Source of the DNA: Serinus canaria | Taxonomy: Eukaryota > Chordata > Aves > Passeriformes > Fringillidae | Assembly: GCF_022539315.1 (NCBI RefSeq) | Contig: NC_066332.1 | Coordinates: 682,001 to 746,000 of the forward strand | Length of the DNA stretch: 64,000 nucleotides | Direction: 5' to 3' | Part shown: in pieces, positions 51,106 to 62,460 of the stretch | Numbering within the stretch: position 1 is the first letter of the stretch | Layout of the letters: the number at the start of each line of letters is the position of its first letter | Notes under the pieces: model-generated | Seen by the model: only the letters and a program-made list of their open reading frames with translations | What the model was told of the DNA's origin: nothing | Database searches by the model: none | Position numbers and translations under genes: made by a program

Positions 51106-51143
51106 CACTTGGACCTCCCTGTGATCCTAGGGAGGTCCAAGTG
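51106..51143. repeat. Perfect 15-bp inverted repeat (hairpin)
   Basis: CACTTGGACCTCCCT (51106-51120) and its exact reverse complement AGGGAGGTCCAAGTG (51129-51143) are separated by an 8-base loop. It follows directly on the CR1 tail. There is no T-run after it and no adjacent gene. Confidence 0.9.
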
Positions 51144-54100
51144 GCAGCTGCCCCTAAGCTGAAGGGTTAAAAGCTCAACATGCACATAAAGCAACAGCCC
51201 AGCCCTGCAAGGAGCTGTTAGAGTGCATGGGACCTTGCACACAAGGCTTTGCCAGCTCTTGGTCTGTAAAAAACTCTCCCTGGGTGTCTCCTGCTCCCCT
51301 TGCTGCAGTTGTGCCATGAGGTGCTGCTGGGCTGGCACCAAGCTGTTGCTTCATTTCCCATCCTGTTGTTTTGTGCCTGGTGGCTGCGAGCAGTATTGGC
51401 ACCACTGTGGCCCTGGAGAGTTTGCAGTCTAAACACACAAGGCAAACAGCAGCTGGGAGGAGGACCAGGGGGATGAGGCCACTTTCTCAGGGTCATCATG
51501 GAGCAGTCAGGAGCACAACTGTGTGGTTTTCCCACAGGCACCAGATAAGGCTGCCTCCCTTCCTGGAATTCTGGGCTGTCATTTCTCTCTCCCCTTTTGT
51601 CCATTGCTCTGTGACCTCTTTACCGTTGCTTCTTGTGAAGAATTTTAGGTAATCCTAAATTGATGCACATCTGGTACTTAAAGGGTTAATTTCAAACGTC
51701 TGCTAAAAGAGTGTGCAGTGGAAAAGTTGCACAGATGGAATATCAGACCATGGGAATTTTTCCTCTGTTTTTTTTTGGTCTCGTTGGGATTTTACAATTT
51801 TTGGAGCACATCTTTGGATATAATAACTGGAGCAGATGGCCCAGTGTATGTGGGGAATTCAGTGCTTCCACGATGAGTAGCTGCACTGAAATAACAGAGA
51901 CAGAAGCTGGGGTTATTCCTTTTAGATTCAAACCATCCCTTCTCTGTAAGCCCGCCATGGGTGCCTTGTAGGGGAGCTGCTTGCAGAAATATCTGTGCTA
52001 AATTTACCCTGAGGGTACAAGAGGTCTTATCCCAGATGGCTGAAGTGACACTGAGAGTTTTGAGCTGTCCCAAACAAGAGCAGGGGCAGAGGAAGCTCTG
52101 CAAGTGCTGAGGAGCCGGGTGCTCAGTCCCCAGGTCCCTTCAGGCACTGGACACAACAGGCTGCGATTGGGAAGCTGGTGTAAGACCAGAGGAATTCAAA
52201 GCAGCCACAGAACAAGTCAGAAAAAGGGCTGTGTCCTGGCCAGCTCTGAGTGTACAGATCACAAGACAGCAGAGAATGTTCTGAATTGTTCCAAACCCAA
52301 GTGCTTTTGTGATAATATGAAATATTTACCTTATTTTAAAAATCTGACCCAAGGCAGAACTCTACAGTGGTTGCTGCTAACCTGGGGTACAAGCAGTATT
52401 AAACTGCTGAATATGTTCACAGTGGAATGGAAAGAATACTTTTGGCTGTTGGTTTTTTTTGGTTTTTTTTTTTTTTAATGCTTTGGCATTAGACTATCAG
52501 GATTATGCAAACAGAGGGAAAATCAATGGCGTGGAGGGTGTAAATGTCAATAAATCATCTATAAATTCAATTTATAGAAAAACAGCTTGTGTTTAATAGG
52601 AAAAACAAAGGGGATAGACTCCCTACATTCTGTAGAGCAGTTCAATAAAATAATCAGGACAGAAGAAGTCAGCTTGTTGGGAATTGCAGGGCTGTGTGTG
52701 ACAGCTTCTGCCTGGAAACAGCCGAGGCTGCATTCCTGCTGCGGGGAGTTGGGAAAGAGCAGGTTGCTTATAGATAAAAGAGTGTTTGCTCACAGATCAA
52801 ACAGCTCGAGCCTGAGCTGGTGTTGAACTGAGCTTGAAAATATTTGGGTGTCTTGTGTCCAGCCCTGTTGCTACAGGGAACACATGCAGAGGACTACAGA
52901 GGAAGTGCAGAATCTGAGAGAAATGGACATTCTTTGAAAGAAGAGGTTGGACAAGCAAATTCCTCCTAGTCCCCATTTGTGGTTGTAAAAATGCTGTAAA
53001 TAGGTGTAAGAGGAGAGAACACAGACCCTTCCCTTCTGTGGTTCCCTGAGAAGTGTGGCTGTGCTTGCCCAGTGTGCAGGGTAAGGCTGGTGTCACCCTT
53101 GGTGGTCACACCCTGTGCACAGACACACAGGGAGAGCTGCCAGCAGAGCTGGCCATGCTGTACCTTCCAGTGATGGCCTCTCCAGGTGTGGCTGAGCCCA
53201 GCTCTCTGTTCCTCACACTCCTGTGCAGGTGTGAGTGCTGGTCTGCTCACAGCTTTCTGGGGCTGGCAGAACACTCTGGGAAGAGACACAGTGAAACTCA
53301 TACTGCAAATGGAGCTGTGATCCTGTGCTTGTGCCTTATCAGAGCACAGCCCATTCCATGGGGTAAAGGAATAAGCCACAGCACCACAGACCCCACTGTT
53401 TGGCTGCCCCACACCACAGGCTTTGTTTCTTTATGTCTGTTCCTAAACAGCCCCGGGTGCCGAGGCACCAGGGCTGTGCCTGTGTCATTCACCTCCTGCA
53501 TCACCTTTCTCTGCACTGCTCATCTGGCTCTGATCAGCCAGCCAGGGTCACTCCAGTGAGTCTGAGAGCTCTTAAGGGAAGGCCCTGCCCTCTGCATTAA
53601 CGTAATTGCAGGTTATTTGTGAGATTCCTTCCATGGCTTACTTCCTGAAGGTCTGGCACAGAAATCCGGTTTTGTAATTTGAGCTCTAACGAGTGGCTGG
53701 ATGTAATTATGGGCTCCATTATCCCAGCAGCCTCTGTAGCATGGAAAGTAAAAGCTCAGTGTTGCCAGTAGCACTGAAAATACAGCAGTTGGCAGCTAAT
53801 AATTCCCTTGTGCAAGCAGTCTGTGGGCAGTGTGTACTCAGGTAGGACCCAGCTTCTCTGGGGCCTGCTCTGGTCCGTTTGTAAATATTTCCCAAAAGAA
53901 GCTGATGAGATTTCTGGTTATACTCCCATTATAGCTCTCCTGAAGGCACAGATTGCACACAAAATGTGTAACAAGTAAGATTAGTATGTTCCCCACTGAA
54001 GCAAAGCAGGATTTGGGGGAGCATAATGAACCTTTCTGCCAGGTATCATAAATGGGGGATGAGCTGGACCTAGGGACACAGAGATCAGCTGCAGAACCAA

Positions 54101-57100
54101 GGGACTCATGGCTGGCTGAACACGGGCTGCCAAGGCAGCTGAGCACTGGGAATGGCTCTGGGAATGCTCTGGTCACTGAAGGCTGCATCCTGCTGGAGAC
54201 AGGTCAGCAGCTGCCGGGCTCTGGGAGGGGGCAGTCCAGAGGGGCCCAGCTCCAGGGGAGGCTGCTGCTCACCTCCAGAACGTTGCCTGTTCCATCTTTT
54301 CGGGTTGCAGGGATGGGATTGCTTTCTCATTGCTGCCTCTGCAGCACTAATTCCCAGGGTCTGGGATGCACTGGGAGCCCTGGCAGGTCCCTGCAGTGCA
54401 AACAGCATGTCTGTAGTAAAGGCTGAGTAACACAGCTCGGGTGGATGGTGATAAATCTGCCACGTGGAGATCAGGCAGACTTACTCACACTCAATCTAAG
54501 TGTAAGTTCTAATCTTTAAACTGCAATTGGAATCCCTTCAATGCTCCTGGGTCAAAGCCTTCCAGCTCCCACATGGCTCAATCCAGGTCCTTTTTAGGGC
54601 TGCTTTTAAAAGTTGTTCGGCCATGACTCTGTCAAAAAAATGGTGATTTTTTTTTTTTTAATTTGACATCCATATATGGAAGTAAAAGATGAATTGACCA
54701 CTTGAATCCTGCCAGTCTAACACAAGAAATTACTTTAAATGCAATTCCATTAATGATTTAGCTGGAGGAAGCTTGTGTGCTACACCAGCGTAACCTTTTC
54801 CTTTCCTTCCTTACTGAGCCTGGAAGCGTTGCCCTCTCGCCTTCTTTCTGTTGGAGCTGGCTTTTCCTGTCATACTGCATACTCTGAGAGAGCTTGGCAT
54901 TTTTCCCTGCCCTCTGTAGCTCTGGAATGCTTTCTTGCTGTTTCTTAATGCCTGTTATGACTGCAAATAAGGCAGAGGTGGTCCCTTTGTTTCACTGCTG
55001 CTTTTAAGTCACATGATGATATTTGGGGAATCTGTGGACCTGCAGCACTGCAAAATCACCCCCACAATGAACAACGAGTCTAAAAATGCAAAGCAGGTTA
55101 ATGAATCCTTATAGGGTCAGGGTCAGGTTTAGGGCAAGGACAGTTATTAATGGCCAGCAGTATGAATCTTCAACATTGTCATTGCCCATGTGGCCAGAGA
55201 ATTAAAAAAATAAATACAAGGACTGGATCTGTGTGTGGATACCAGCTGGGAGCTCACCAGGAAAGTGCCAATGTAATCATGGTGTTCACAAGAGCAACAT
55301 GGCCCTGGGGTAAGCTTTATCCCCAGTTTCCAGTTCCATTTAACAGCAGCTCAAAGGCCTCTGCGCTGCTCAACATTATTTAGAAGCCCAGAAAAGCAGC
55401 ACATGTTTTATCCAAAGGGTATTGTCATGTACCATCCATCCAAACCTCTGGATATCTACTGCAAGTAAGCTTTTTTAAGGTTTTATTTTAGAAAAGCTTG
55501 TGTGGGCTTAAGCAGCAGTTGCAATGATATAGGGCAGCATCAGCTAATGCATGAGTCATGGGGAGGAAACTGAGCAGCAGTTGGGGAAAACTCTTCAGTA
55601 ACAAAGAGTCTTTATATTCATAAATTCATACAGGCTGACACAAGGCTTACACAGAGGTTGTTTAAGAAGCAGAAAATTCAATTCTGGTCTTGATATTTTC
55701 CCAATTCTTAAAGACTTACCTTTCCATCAGACAGTTCCTTTCCCTCGTCTGTCCCTCCCCCAAGCTGAGTACTTCAGAAGACAGAGCAGGGAGGAAAGGC
55801 AATCTCTCTCTGATGGCCAAGCTGCTCTGGTGGCTCTTCTCCCCGGTGCACTGCACCCATGTTAAAGTAAGTTAAAATAAAGTCCAGGTGTCCCATGTGT
55901 GAACCTGCAGGTCTTTGCCAACCACTGACTCCACCCATGTCAGTAAATCCCATTTCTGCCCCCAGCCCTTTGGTCAGAGCTGAACTGGCAGGAGCAGTGC
56001 TGCGGTGCCAGCAACAAAGGCCAAGCTTGAAGGATGTGCTGATGGCACTGAACCCAAATCCTGGCTCCCAGACTGTGTGATTATGGTCTAAAATCAGCTG
56101 ATCTGACTGAGAAATCATGCCACTGAACTGAATGGGACTTGCACAGGTTTTTACACAGTGCCAGGGGGACGAGTGTCAGGCCCAGTCTTGTATTGTGCAA
56201 ATTGAGACCAGTTTTAATCCTGGGGTCCTCCGGGTGATGGGAATTCCCTGGGCTCCTTGGGTGGGTCTGCTTGGGTGTGAGCAGCCTTTGGGAGCTGATC
56301 ACCAGGCACTGGAAGGCTTTCTGGAGACAACTTTAATGTGATTTTAGGAGAATTCTGCATTGCTTGCAGTGGTACCACTGTAGGATGCAGAGGAGACAGG
56401 GACTGAGAACAAGCTGAAAGCTCCTCTTGCTGACCCTGTGGTGTGATAAACAAGAAAGGAAACAAAATGTCAGGCAGAGGAAGTGATAACCTCGAATTAT
56501 CCTTTGGGGCAATGTTCTAATCTAGGCTGAACTGATTAGTCATCCAGAACAATTAAAACACTGCTTTATAATATTCAAGTAACTTAACCTCTGCAATGAC
56601 TGTCATATGTGGGGATGGCATTACTCACTAGGGAAGGGAAAAGTAGATACACAAAATGATCTCATTCTGCTGAAGTCTTTAGAACACAAACGCATACACT
56701 GGGAGTGATTGTGATCAAACAAACTTCAACTGGGACTCGACAAAGAGCTTGTTTATAGCTCCAAGGCAAATGGGCAGACACGAACAGGGCTGTATCCCTT
56801 TCCCGTGCACGCATCAGCCTCCATTTCAGAAAATATACTGTTCCATTAAGTGCAATTAGAATATCTGAGCTCCTAGAGGCCCTGATAATAGACTGTTCCT
56901 TTTATCAGATCAAGTACCAGGGATTAAACTCCTGGTGTTTTGCATCCAAATGAGATTTCTACTGGAACAGAAATACTTGCTTTTAGAATTGATTGTGTGA
57001 AACATCGTGCTACAATTTGAATGATCCCTTGATGACTGGACTTTCTGGGATAGAAGTTCCAATGTGAGTATTTTGTACAGAATCCCTGATAGATCATTTG

Positions 57101-57328
57101 CTGGCTCCGCTCTTGTTTAACAGATCCTGTCGCGGTCAGGGAGGAACTGGGAAGCAGGGAACACAAAGGAAAATCCGTGGTTTGCTCTTAAGAAAAGGTT
57201 TCTTCACGTTTTGCAGAAAATCCACGCGTACGGGGTGAGTTCGTGAAACAGCTCACGGAAGAACAGGAGCCCACAGCCGGGCTGCTCTCCGCAGGCAGCC
57301 CGAACCCGAGGGCGTTCAGCGGCCTCTA

Positions 57329-57342
57329 ATGCCCTCTGATGG
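57329..57342 (-). promoter_or_regulatory. Candidate CTCF site, reverse orientation
   Basis: Read on the minus strand, CCATCAGAGGGCAT matches the CTCF core consensus at all but the last one or two positions. It lies at the left edge of the 0.9-kb polypurine array. Confidence 0.45.
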
Positions 57343-57376
57343 ACAAACGGGTGGGAGCGGCGCGCTCGGAGCCCGC

Positions 57377-58263
57377 GGGAGCGGGAGCGGGGAGCGGGGA
57401 GCGGGGAGCGGAGAGCGGGAGCGGGGAGCGGGAGCGGGAGCGGGAGCGAGGAGCGGGGAGCGGGAGCGGGAACGGGGAGCGGGAGCGGGGAGCGGGGAGC
57501 GGGAGCTGGGAGCGGGAGCGGAGAGCGGGAGCGGGAGCGGGAGCGGAGCGGGAGCGGGAGCGGGAGCGGGGAGCGGGAGCGGAGAGCGGGAGCGGAGAGC
57601 GGGGAGCGGAGCGGGGAGCGGGGAGCGGAGCGGGGATGGGAGCGGGGAGCGGGGAGTTGGGAGGGGAGCGGGAGAGGGGAGCGGGGAGCGGGGAGAGGGG
57701 AAGCGGGGAGCGGGAGCGGGAGGGGAGCGGGGAGCAGGGGAGCGGAGCGGGAGCGGGGAGCGGGAGCGGGAGGGGAGCGGGAGCGGGGGAGGCGGGGAGC
57801 GGAGGGGGAGCGGGGAGGGCGGGGAGAGCGGGACGGGAGGGGGCGAGCGGAGCGGGGAGCGGGGAGCGGGAGAGGGGAGGGGAGCGGAGGGGGAGCGGGA
57901 GCGGGGAGGAGCGGAGGGGAGCGGGGAGCGGAGAGCGGGGAGCGGAGGAGCGGGAGCGGGGAGTGGGAGCGGGGAGCGGGGAGGGGAGCGGGGAGCGGGG
58001 AGCGGGGAGCGGGAGCGGGCGGGAGTGGGAGCGGAGCGGGGAGCGGGAGGGAGGGGAGCGGGGAGCGGGAGCGGGGAGCGGGGAGCGGGAGCGGGGAGCG
58101 GGGAGCGGGGAGCGGGAGCGGGAGCGGGGAGCGGGGAGCGGGAGCGGGGAGCGGGGAGCGGGAGCGGGGAGCGGGGAGCGGGAGCGGGGAGCGGGGAGCG
58201 GGAGCGGGGAGCGGGGAGCGGGGAGCGGGGAGCGGGGAGCGGGGAGCGGGGAGCGGAGCGGGA
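57377..58263 (+). repeat. Polypurine minisatellite of GGAGC/GGGAGC/GGGGAGC units (about 0.9 kb)
   Basis: Almost 890 bases consist of variably spaced GGAGC, GGGAGC and GGGGAGC units with only a handful of T residues on the plus strand. Closely spaced G3-G4 runs repeat throughout, so the strand fits the G-quadruplex pattern over nearly its full length; the purine mirror character also favours triplex DNA. Two plus-strand frames stay open for 319 and 365 codons only because the repeat lacks stop codons. The array lies about 4.1 kb upstream of NF1 exon 1. Confidence 0.93.
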
Positions 58264-61200
58264 ACTCGGGACCTGCCGCTCGTCCTGAACCCGCGGGGCT
58301 CGAGGGCTTTGGAGCTAGGAAGGTTAAGTCACTTCTTACTAAAACCTGGCAGATCCTTTCCTTCCTCCCTTCCTTCCTCCTTTACTTAGGTTCGTTTGTT
58401 TGGCTTCTCTCAAGAACAGGAGAGAAATATTTTTGACCCTGATGGCAGATTTGGCATAGTTCCCCCTCAGTGACACCCCGTCCATCAGGAATGGGATCAA
58501 ACCTTTGCCTTACAGACGAACACTTCCATAAGGGATGGGAGCTTTCCGGACCAAAGCAGATAAATAAAAATTAAAAACTATCACTCAGCATGTTTGAGCC
58601 ACTGCTGGAGTGTTTGAAAAATGCTGGCGAAAATGAGAAACTGGGATGGGAGGAATGGAGAGAAAAAAATTAAAGGATGAAACAGCCTTCAGGAAGTCAG
58701 AAGGAAAAAAAGTTAATAAAGAAATAATTTGAGTTGAAACACAAAATAGAGGAAAGCAGAAGATGTGAGAAAGGAAAAAAATTCCATATTCTCTGTCAAG
58801 AAACCAAGGTCACCTCCAAGAGCCACTTCAGGTGTAATGCCAGAGAGACCCAGATCTCCTGGGTACGGTGTAGGTAATGAAATTAACTGAATCTGAAAGG
58901 GTAAATGCACCAGAAAGGAAGGAAATGCTGCAGGGCTTCTGCCTTTGAAGGGGACTTTATTGGAGGTGGGGCTGTTAACTGATGGTATCTGTGACACAGG
59001 ATCAGCACCTTCACTCCTGAGCAAGGACAAAGGGTGAGCTGAGAGCTCCCTGAGGTTTTCCTGCAGGCCTAGCCAGGTCATTTCCTATGCATGCCTCGAC
59101 CTCCTCATCTGCCTCCTCATCCTCTAGCTCAGGCAAAAAGCAGAAATGCCAGAATACCTCCAAGGAAGTGATTCAAGGGGCATTTTTGGCTGGATTGAAA
59201 ACATCCATGGCTGGAAATTTCACAAGAGGAACTCTTCCCATGTAGATAAATTTCCAATTCACACTTTATGGCTTGGCTGTTCAGGCTCTAAACTTCTGCT
59301 GAGAGGGAATAGAGACATGGCAGGGACTTCCCTTTGCCAAGAGACTCCTACCACTAGTGCCACTTTGACAGCCACAGTCGGAGAGTTTTAGTGAGGAAAT
59401 GCCATTGGCATTCACAGCAAAACCTCACAGCACTCTGTGGATGCCTTAGGCTGCAATTCCTTATTTTAGTTCACATAGAAGCTTAAGGAAGTGCATAAAA
59501 AAGCTCTTGCTAAAGTGTCCTTAAAAATCCACAAGCAGGAGGTTGTCGAGAGCTGCTGGTGGTGCCACCACTCAGAGCTCTCAGGAGCTGGGGAGCTTGG
59601 AAAGGTTTATTCTCCAACAATTCCCAGCTAGCTGTTACAGACTGTCCTGTCTCAGCCTGGGGAGGGCACAGTCGGGGGGGGACTGGCACAAAATTAATTG
59701 TAGAGCTGTTGTGGGGGTTTGGGGACAGCAGTGGGAGAATGGGTCTCCAGTCTGAGTACTGGCTGGAATTTTTCATGGAGTTTGGGGGAACACTATGAGA
59801 ATTTCCAACATTATAATTCTACCCCTGCGTCTAAAATCTGTGAATACTACAGCAAATCTTGTTTGCTTTTAGATTTACTATGGGAAAAGCACTGCCAGAA
59901 GCAGGAAGAAGCACTGTTTGTTTTGTTTGGTGCATCTCGAAGGGAAGAAATAGCCTGTCCTTTTACCTCAGGAGTTCCCAGGATGCTTCTCTCTGATCTA
60001 ATCATATCACCCTGATTTCTTTCTGGCATTTTGGGACATGTTTTTCAGAACCATATCAGTCAGCTGAAGCCCTTTCCTGCCCCTACATGAATTATTATTG
60101 TTTAGATTTTGGCAGAATGCGGAGATCCTTGTGAAGATTGTGGCTGGATTGCCTTCAGTGGAGATTATTCCTGCCTGACTGCTGTGGGACACTGAGGGGT
60201 CAAATCCAAAAAAATCCAGTTGGAAAAGGAGACGTGACCAGAAGGGGCCAGTGGGGTCAGTTCTGCCTCAGGGAGACCCAGCCCTCGGGTTTAATATGAA
60301 TTAATAAACCTTCCTGGGGAAGGGCTCTGCTCCACTGAACCATTGGTTTTGTGTTCTCTACCTTTGCACTCCCTGTGACAAAGTCTTATTCTTCAACCAA
60401 TTAATTGGGGTTTTTTTCCTTATATAAAATATTTGCAATTGATTTTTGTCTTTTATAAAACATCTGCTCTTCAAAAATTTGCTGTCACCCAGATTCCTAG
60501 ATTTGATGCTAGAATGCAATGGAACTGCTTGTCCTGTAAATCCAAATTACAGGGTTTTTATTGGTTATTATTTACAGGGGAAGTTAACTCAGGATAAATT
60601 TGATATTGCTGTTGCTGGTAATAATTCCTATGTGCTGTGATAACAGCAAGAGTCTCTGAGTCACATCAAGGCCCTGAATGAGTGGGGGACAGAAATTCTC
60701 TTTGATTCTCCAGTTCTTCTGCCAATTTTAAATCTACTGTTCCAGAGCCCTCACCTCAAGCTGCGTCTTTATTTATATCATCAGCATTTCAACGTGACTC
60801 TGGTATGAAAGAACACTATTTTGTGCTTCTGTCTACCCAGAAGGAAAACAAATTAACATTCCCAAGAAGGAAAGTGGAAGTGGATGTTTATTTGTGTGCA
60901 TCCTCCTTTTCTGAGTCACCGAGTAAACTGTTGGCTGGGGCTGGTGTGACCCGGCTGGGGACGAAGGTGCCACACTCGGATCTGAAGTTACTGCCAGAGT
61001 TCTGCAACGAAGACTCGTAACAGAATAAGTTAATTTATGGAAATCCCCGTGTTGATGTTTGAAAGGTAAGGTACAGCTGTGCATTCCAGCCTGAGCCAGC
61101 AATCCTGCGGGCGATGTGTCACAGCGCTTGGAGGTGGCCCTGCAGGGGGAACACACATCAGCCGAGGGTGCCGTCTGCAGGGGAGCGGCCACGGTCCTGC

Positions 61201-61270
61201 CAGGGGTGCGCACACGCGGGAGAACCGCGGCTGTGGGCAGGGATGGTCACGCTGCGTTCCGCAGGACGCT
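58264..61270. other. Intergenic region upstream of NF1
   Basis: AT-richer unique-looking sequence between the two large GC-rich arrays. No gene, RNA or recognisable transposon could be supported on either strand; the frames present are short and lack motifs. Confidence 0.55.
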
Positions 61271-62064
61271 GTGCCCGTCCCGGAGGGCGGTGTGCCCGTT
61301 CCCGAGGGCTCTCTGTGTGTGCCCGTCCCGGAGGGAGCTATGCCCGTTCCCGAGGGCTCTCTGTGTGTGCCCGTCCCGGAGGGCGGTGTGCCCGTTCCCG
61401 AGGGCTCTCTGTGTGTGCCCGTCCCGGAGGGCGCTGTGCCCGTTCCCGAGGGCTCTCTGTGTGTGCCCGTCCCGGAGGGCGGTGTGCCCGTTCCCGAGGG
61501 CTCTCTGTGTGTGTCCGTCCCGGAGGGAGCTATGCCCGTTCCCGAGGGCTCTCTGTGTGTGTCCGTCCCGGAGGGCGCTGTGCCCGTTCCCGAGGGCTCT
61601 CTGTGTGTGTCCGTCCCGGAGGGAGCTGTGCCCGTTCCCGAGGGCTCTCTGTGTGTGCCCGTCCCGGAGGGCGCTGTGCCCGTTCCCGAGGGCTCTCTGT
61701 GTGTGCCCGTCCCGGAGGGCGCTGTGCCCGTTCCCGAGGGCTCTCTGTGTGTGCCCGTCCCGGAGGGCGGTGTGCCCGTTCCCGAGGGCTCTCTGTGTGT
61801 GTCCGTCCCGGAGGGAGCTGTGCCCGTTCCCGAGGGCTCTCTGTGTGTGCCCGTCCCGGAGGGCGCTGTGCCCGTTCCCGAGGGCTCTCTGTGTGTGTCC
61901 GTCCCGGAGGGAGCTGTGCCCGTTCCCGAGGGCTCTCTGTGTGTGTCCGTCCCGGAGGGAGCTGTGCCCGTTCCCGAGGGCTCTCTGTGTGTGCCGTCCC
62001 GGAGGGAGCTGTGCCCGTTCCCGAGGGCTCTCTGTGTGTGTCCGTCCCGGAGGGAGCTATGCCG
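61271..62064. repeat. 48-bp minisatellite, about 16.5 copies, directly upstream of the NF1 promoter
   Basis: Units begin GTGCCCGTCCCGGAGGG and end in GAGGGCTCTCTGTGT; the first copies start at 61271 and 61319. Within each unit two similar halves alternate (GTGCCCGTCCCGGAGGG and GTGCCCGTTCCCGAGGG), so it arose from an older dimer. Variants differ at a few fixed positions (GCGGT/GCGCT/GAGCT/GAGCTAT, GTGCCC/GTGTCC). One unit near 61990 has lost a single C. The 48-bp period is a multiple of three and free of stops in several frames. This explains the long plus-strand frames, which repeat a 16-residue VPVPEG-type unit, and the 460-codon minus-strand frame; none has a domain or conserved start. The array ends about 110 bases before the NF1 GC-box cluster. 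Confidence 0.95.
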
Positions 62065-62400
62065 GTCTTTGGGACCCCGCCACGGCTCCTCCTGCCCCGC
62101 CCACGGCGGCCCCGCCCCACCAGGCCCCGCCCCCACCGACACCGCCCTCCTCAGCTCCCGCCCAGCCCCTCCCTTGCGCAGGCGCTGCGCAAGCGCAGGA
62201 GCGCGCGGGCGCGGGCGGGGCGGCGCGCAGGCGCAGTGAGGGGCTCGGTGTGCCCCTGGCGCGGCGGGCGCGGCGGCGGGGGCGGCGCGCGCTCCCGCTT
62301 CCGGTGAGGTGTCATGGCGGGCCCCGCGCGCTGAGGGCCCGCGACACCGGCACCGCCCGCGCGCACCCGCCGCTCCCCGGGCGGGCGGCGGCGGCGGGAC
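62065..62400 (+). promoter_or_regulatory. NF1: NF1 promoter and 5' UTR with GC boxes, NRF1 and ETS sites
   Basis: CpG-island core promoter without a TATA box. Several GGCCCCGCCCC-type Sp1 boxes lie at about 62108-62150. Two perfect NRF1 palindromes abut each other: TGCGCAGGCGC at 62175-62185 and TGCGCAAGCGC at 62186-62196. A third core, GCGCAGGCGC, is at 62225-62234. An ETS/GABP-type core (GCTTCCGGT, 62297-62305) lies about 100 bases before the NF1 ATG. The transcription start is probably between about 62200 and 62310, but the sequence alone does not fix it. Confidence 0.7.
62314..62334 (+). CDS. Short upstream ORF (6 codons) in the NF1 5' UTR
   Basis: ATG GCG GGC CCC GCG CGC TGA precedes the NF1 start by 66 bases between stop and ATG. 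The context GTCATGG has G at +4 but a pyrimidine at -3. If transcription starts upstream of it, scanning ribosomes would meet this ATG first, so it could dampen NF1 translation. Whether it is in the mRNA depends on the true start site. Confidence 0.4.
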   Translation: MAGPAR

Positions 62401-62460
62401 ATGGCGGCGCACAAGCCCGTGGAGTGGGTGCAGGCCGTGGTGAACCGCTTCGACGAGCAG
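62401..62460 (+). CDS. NF1: NF1 first coding exon (20 codons)
   Basis: Neurofibromin is a large RAS GTPase-activating protein and tumour suppressor that turns RAS off. The exon reads MAAHKPVEWVQAVVNRFDEQ and is followed at once by the donor GTAGCG at 62461. Length (60 nt), phase 0 and sequence agree with exon 1 of vertebrate NF1, with Lys at residue 5 and Asn at residue 15 as small differences from the mammalian protein. ATG lies in a GACATGG context. The remaining exons, including the GAP and Sec14-PH regions, are beyond the right edge. The gene points away from WSB1. Confidence 0.96.

Larger units (their letters stand above)
49021..57350. other. Intergenic region between the divergent WSB1 and NF1 promoters (left part)
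   Basis: I see no supportable gene in these 8 kb. Contents include a CR1-like tail and hairpin near 51.05-51.14 kb, T-runs at 52447-52476 and 54644-54660, and ordinary AT-balanced sequence. Frames such as 53053-53559 (plus, 168 codons) lack recognisable motifs and splice partners. Confidence 0.6.

Noticed and set aside
51050..51143. Hairpin near 51.1 kb as a transcription terminator
   Set aside because: No gene ends here and there is no T-run; intrinsic terminators are not a feature of vertebrate nuclear genes.
57329..58436. Plus-strand frames of 319 and 365 codons rich in G, S, E and R
   Set aside because: Produced by the stop-free GGAGC-type array; no unique domain and no transcript signals.
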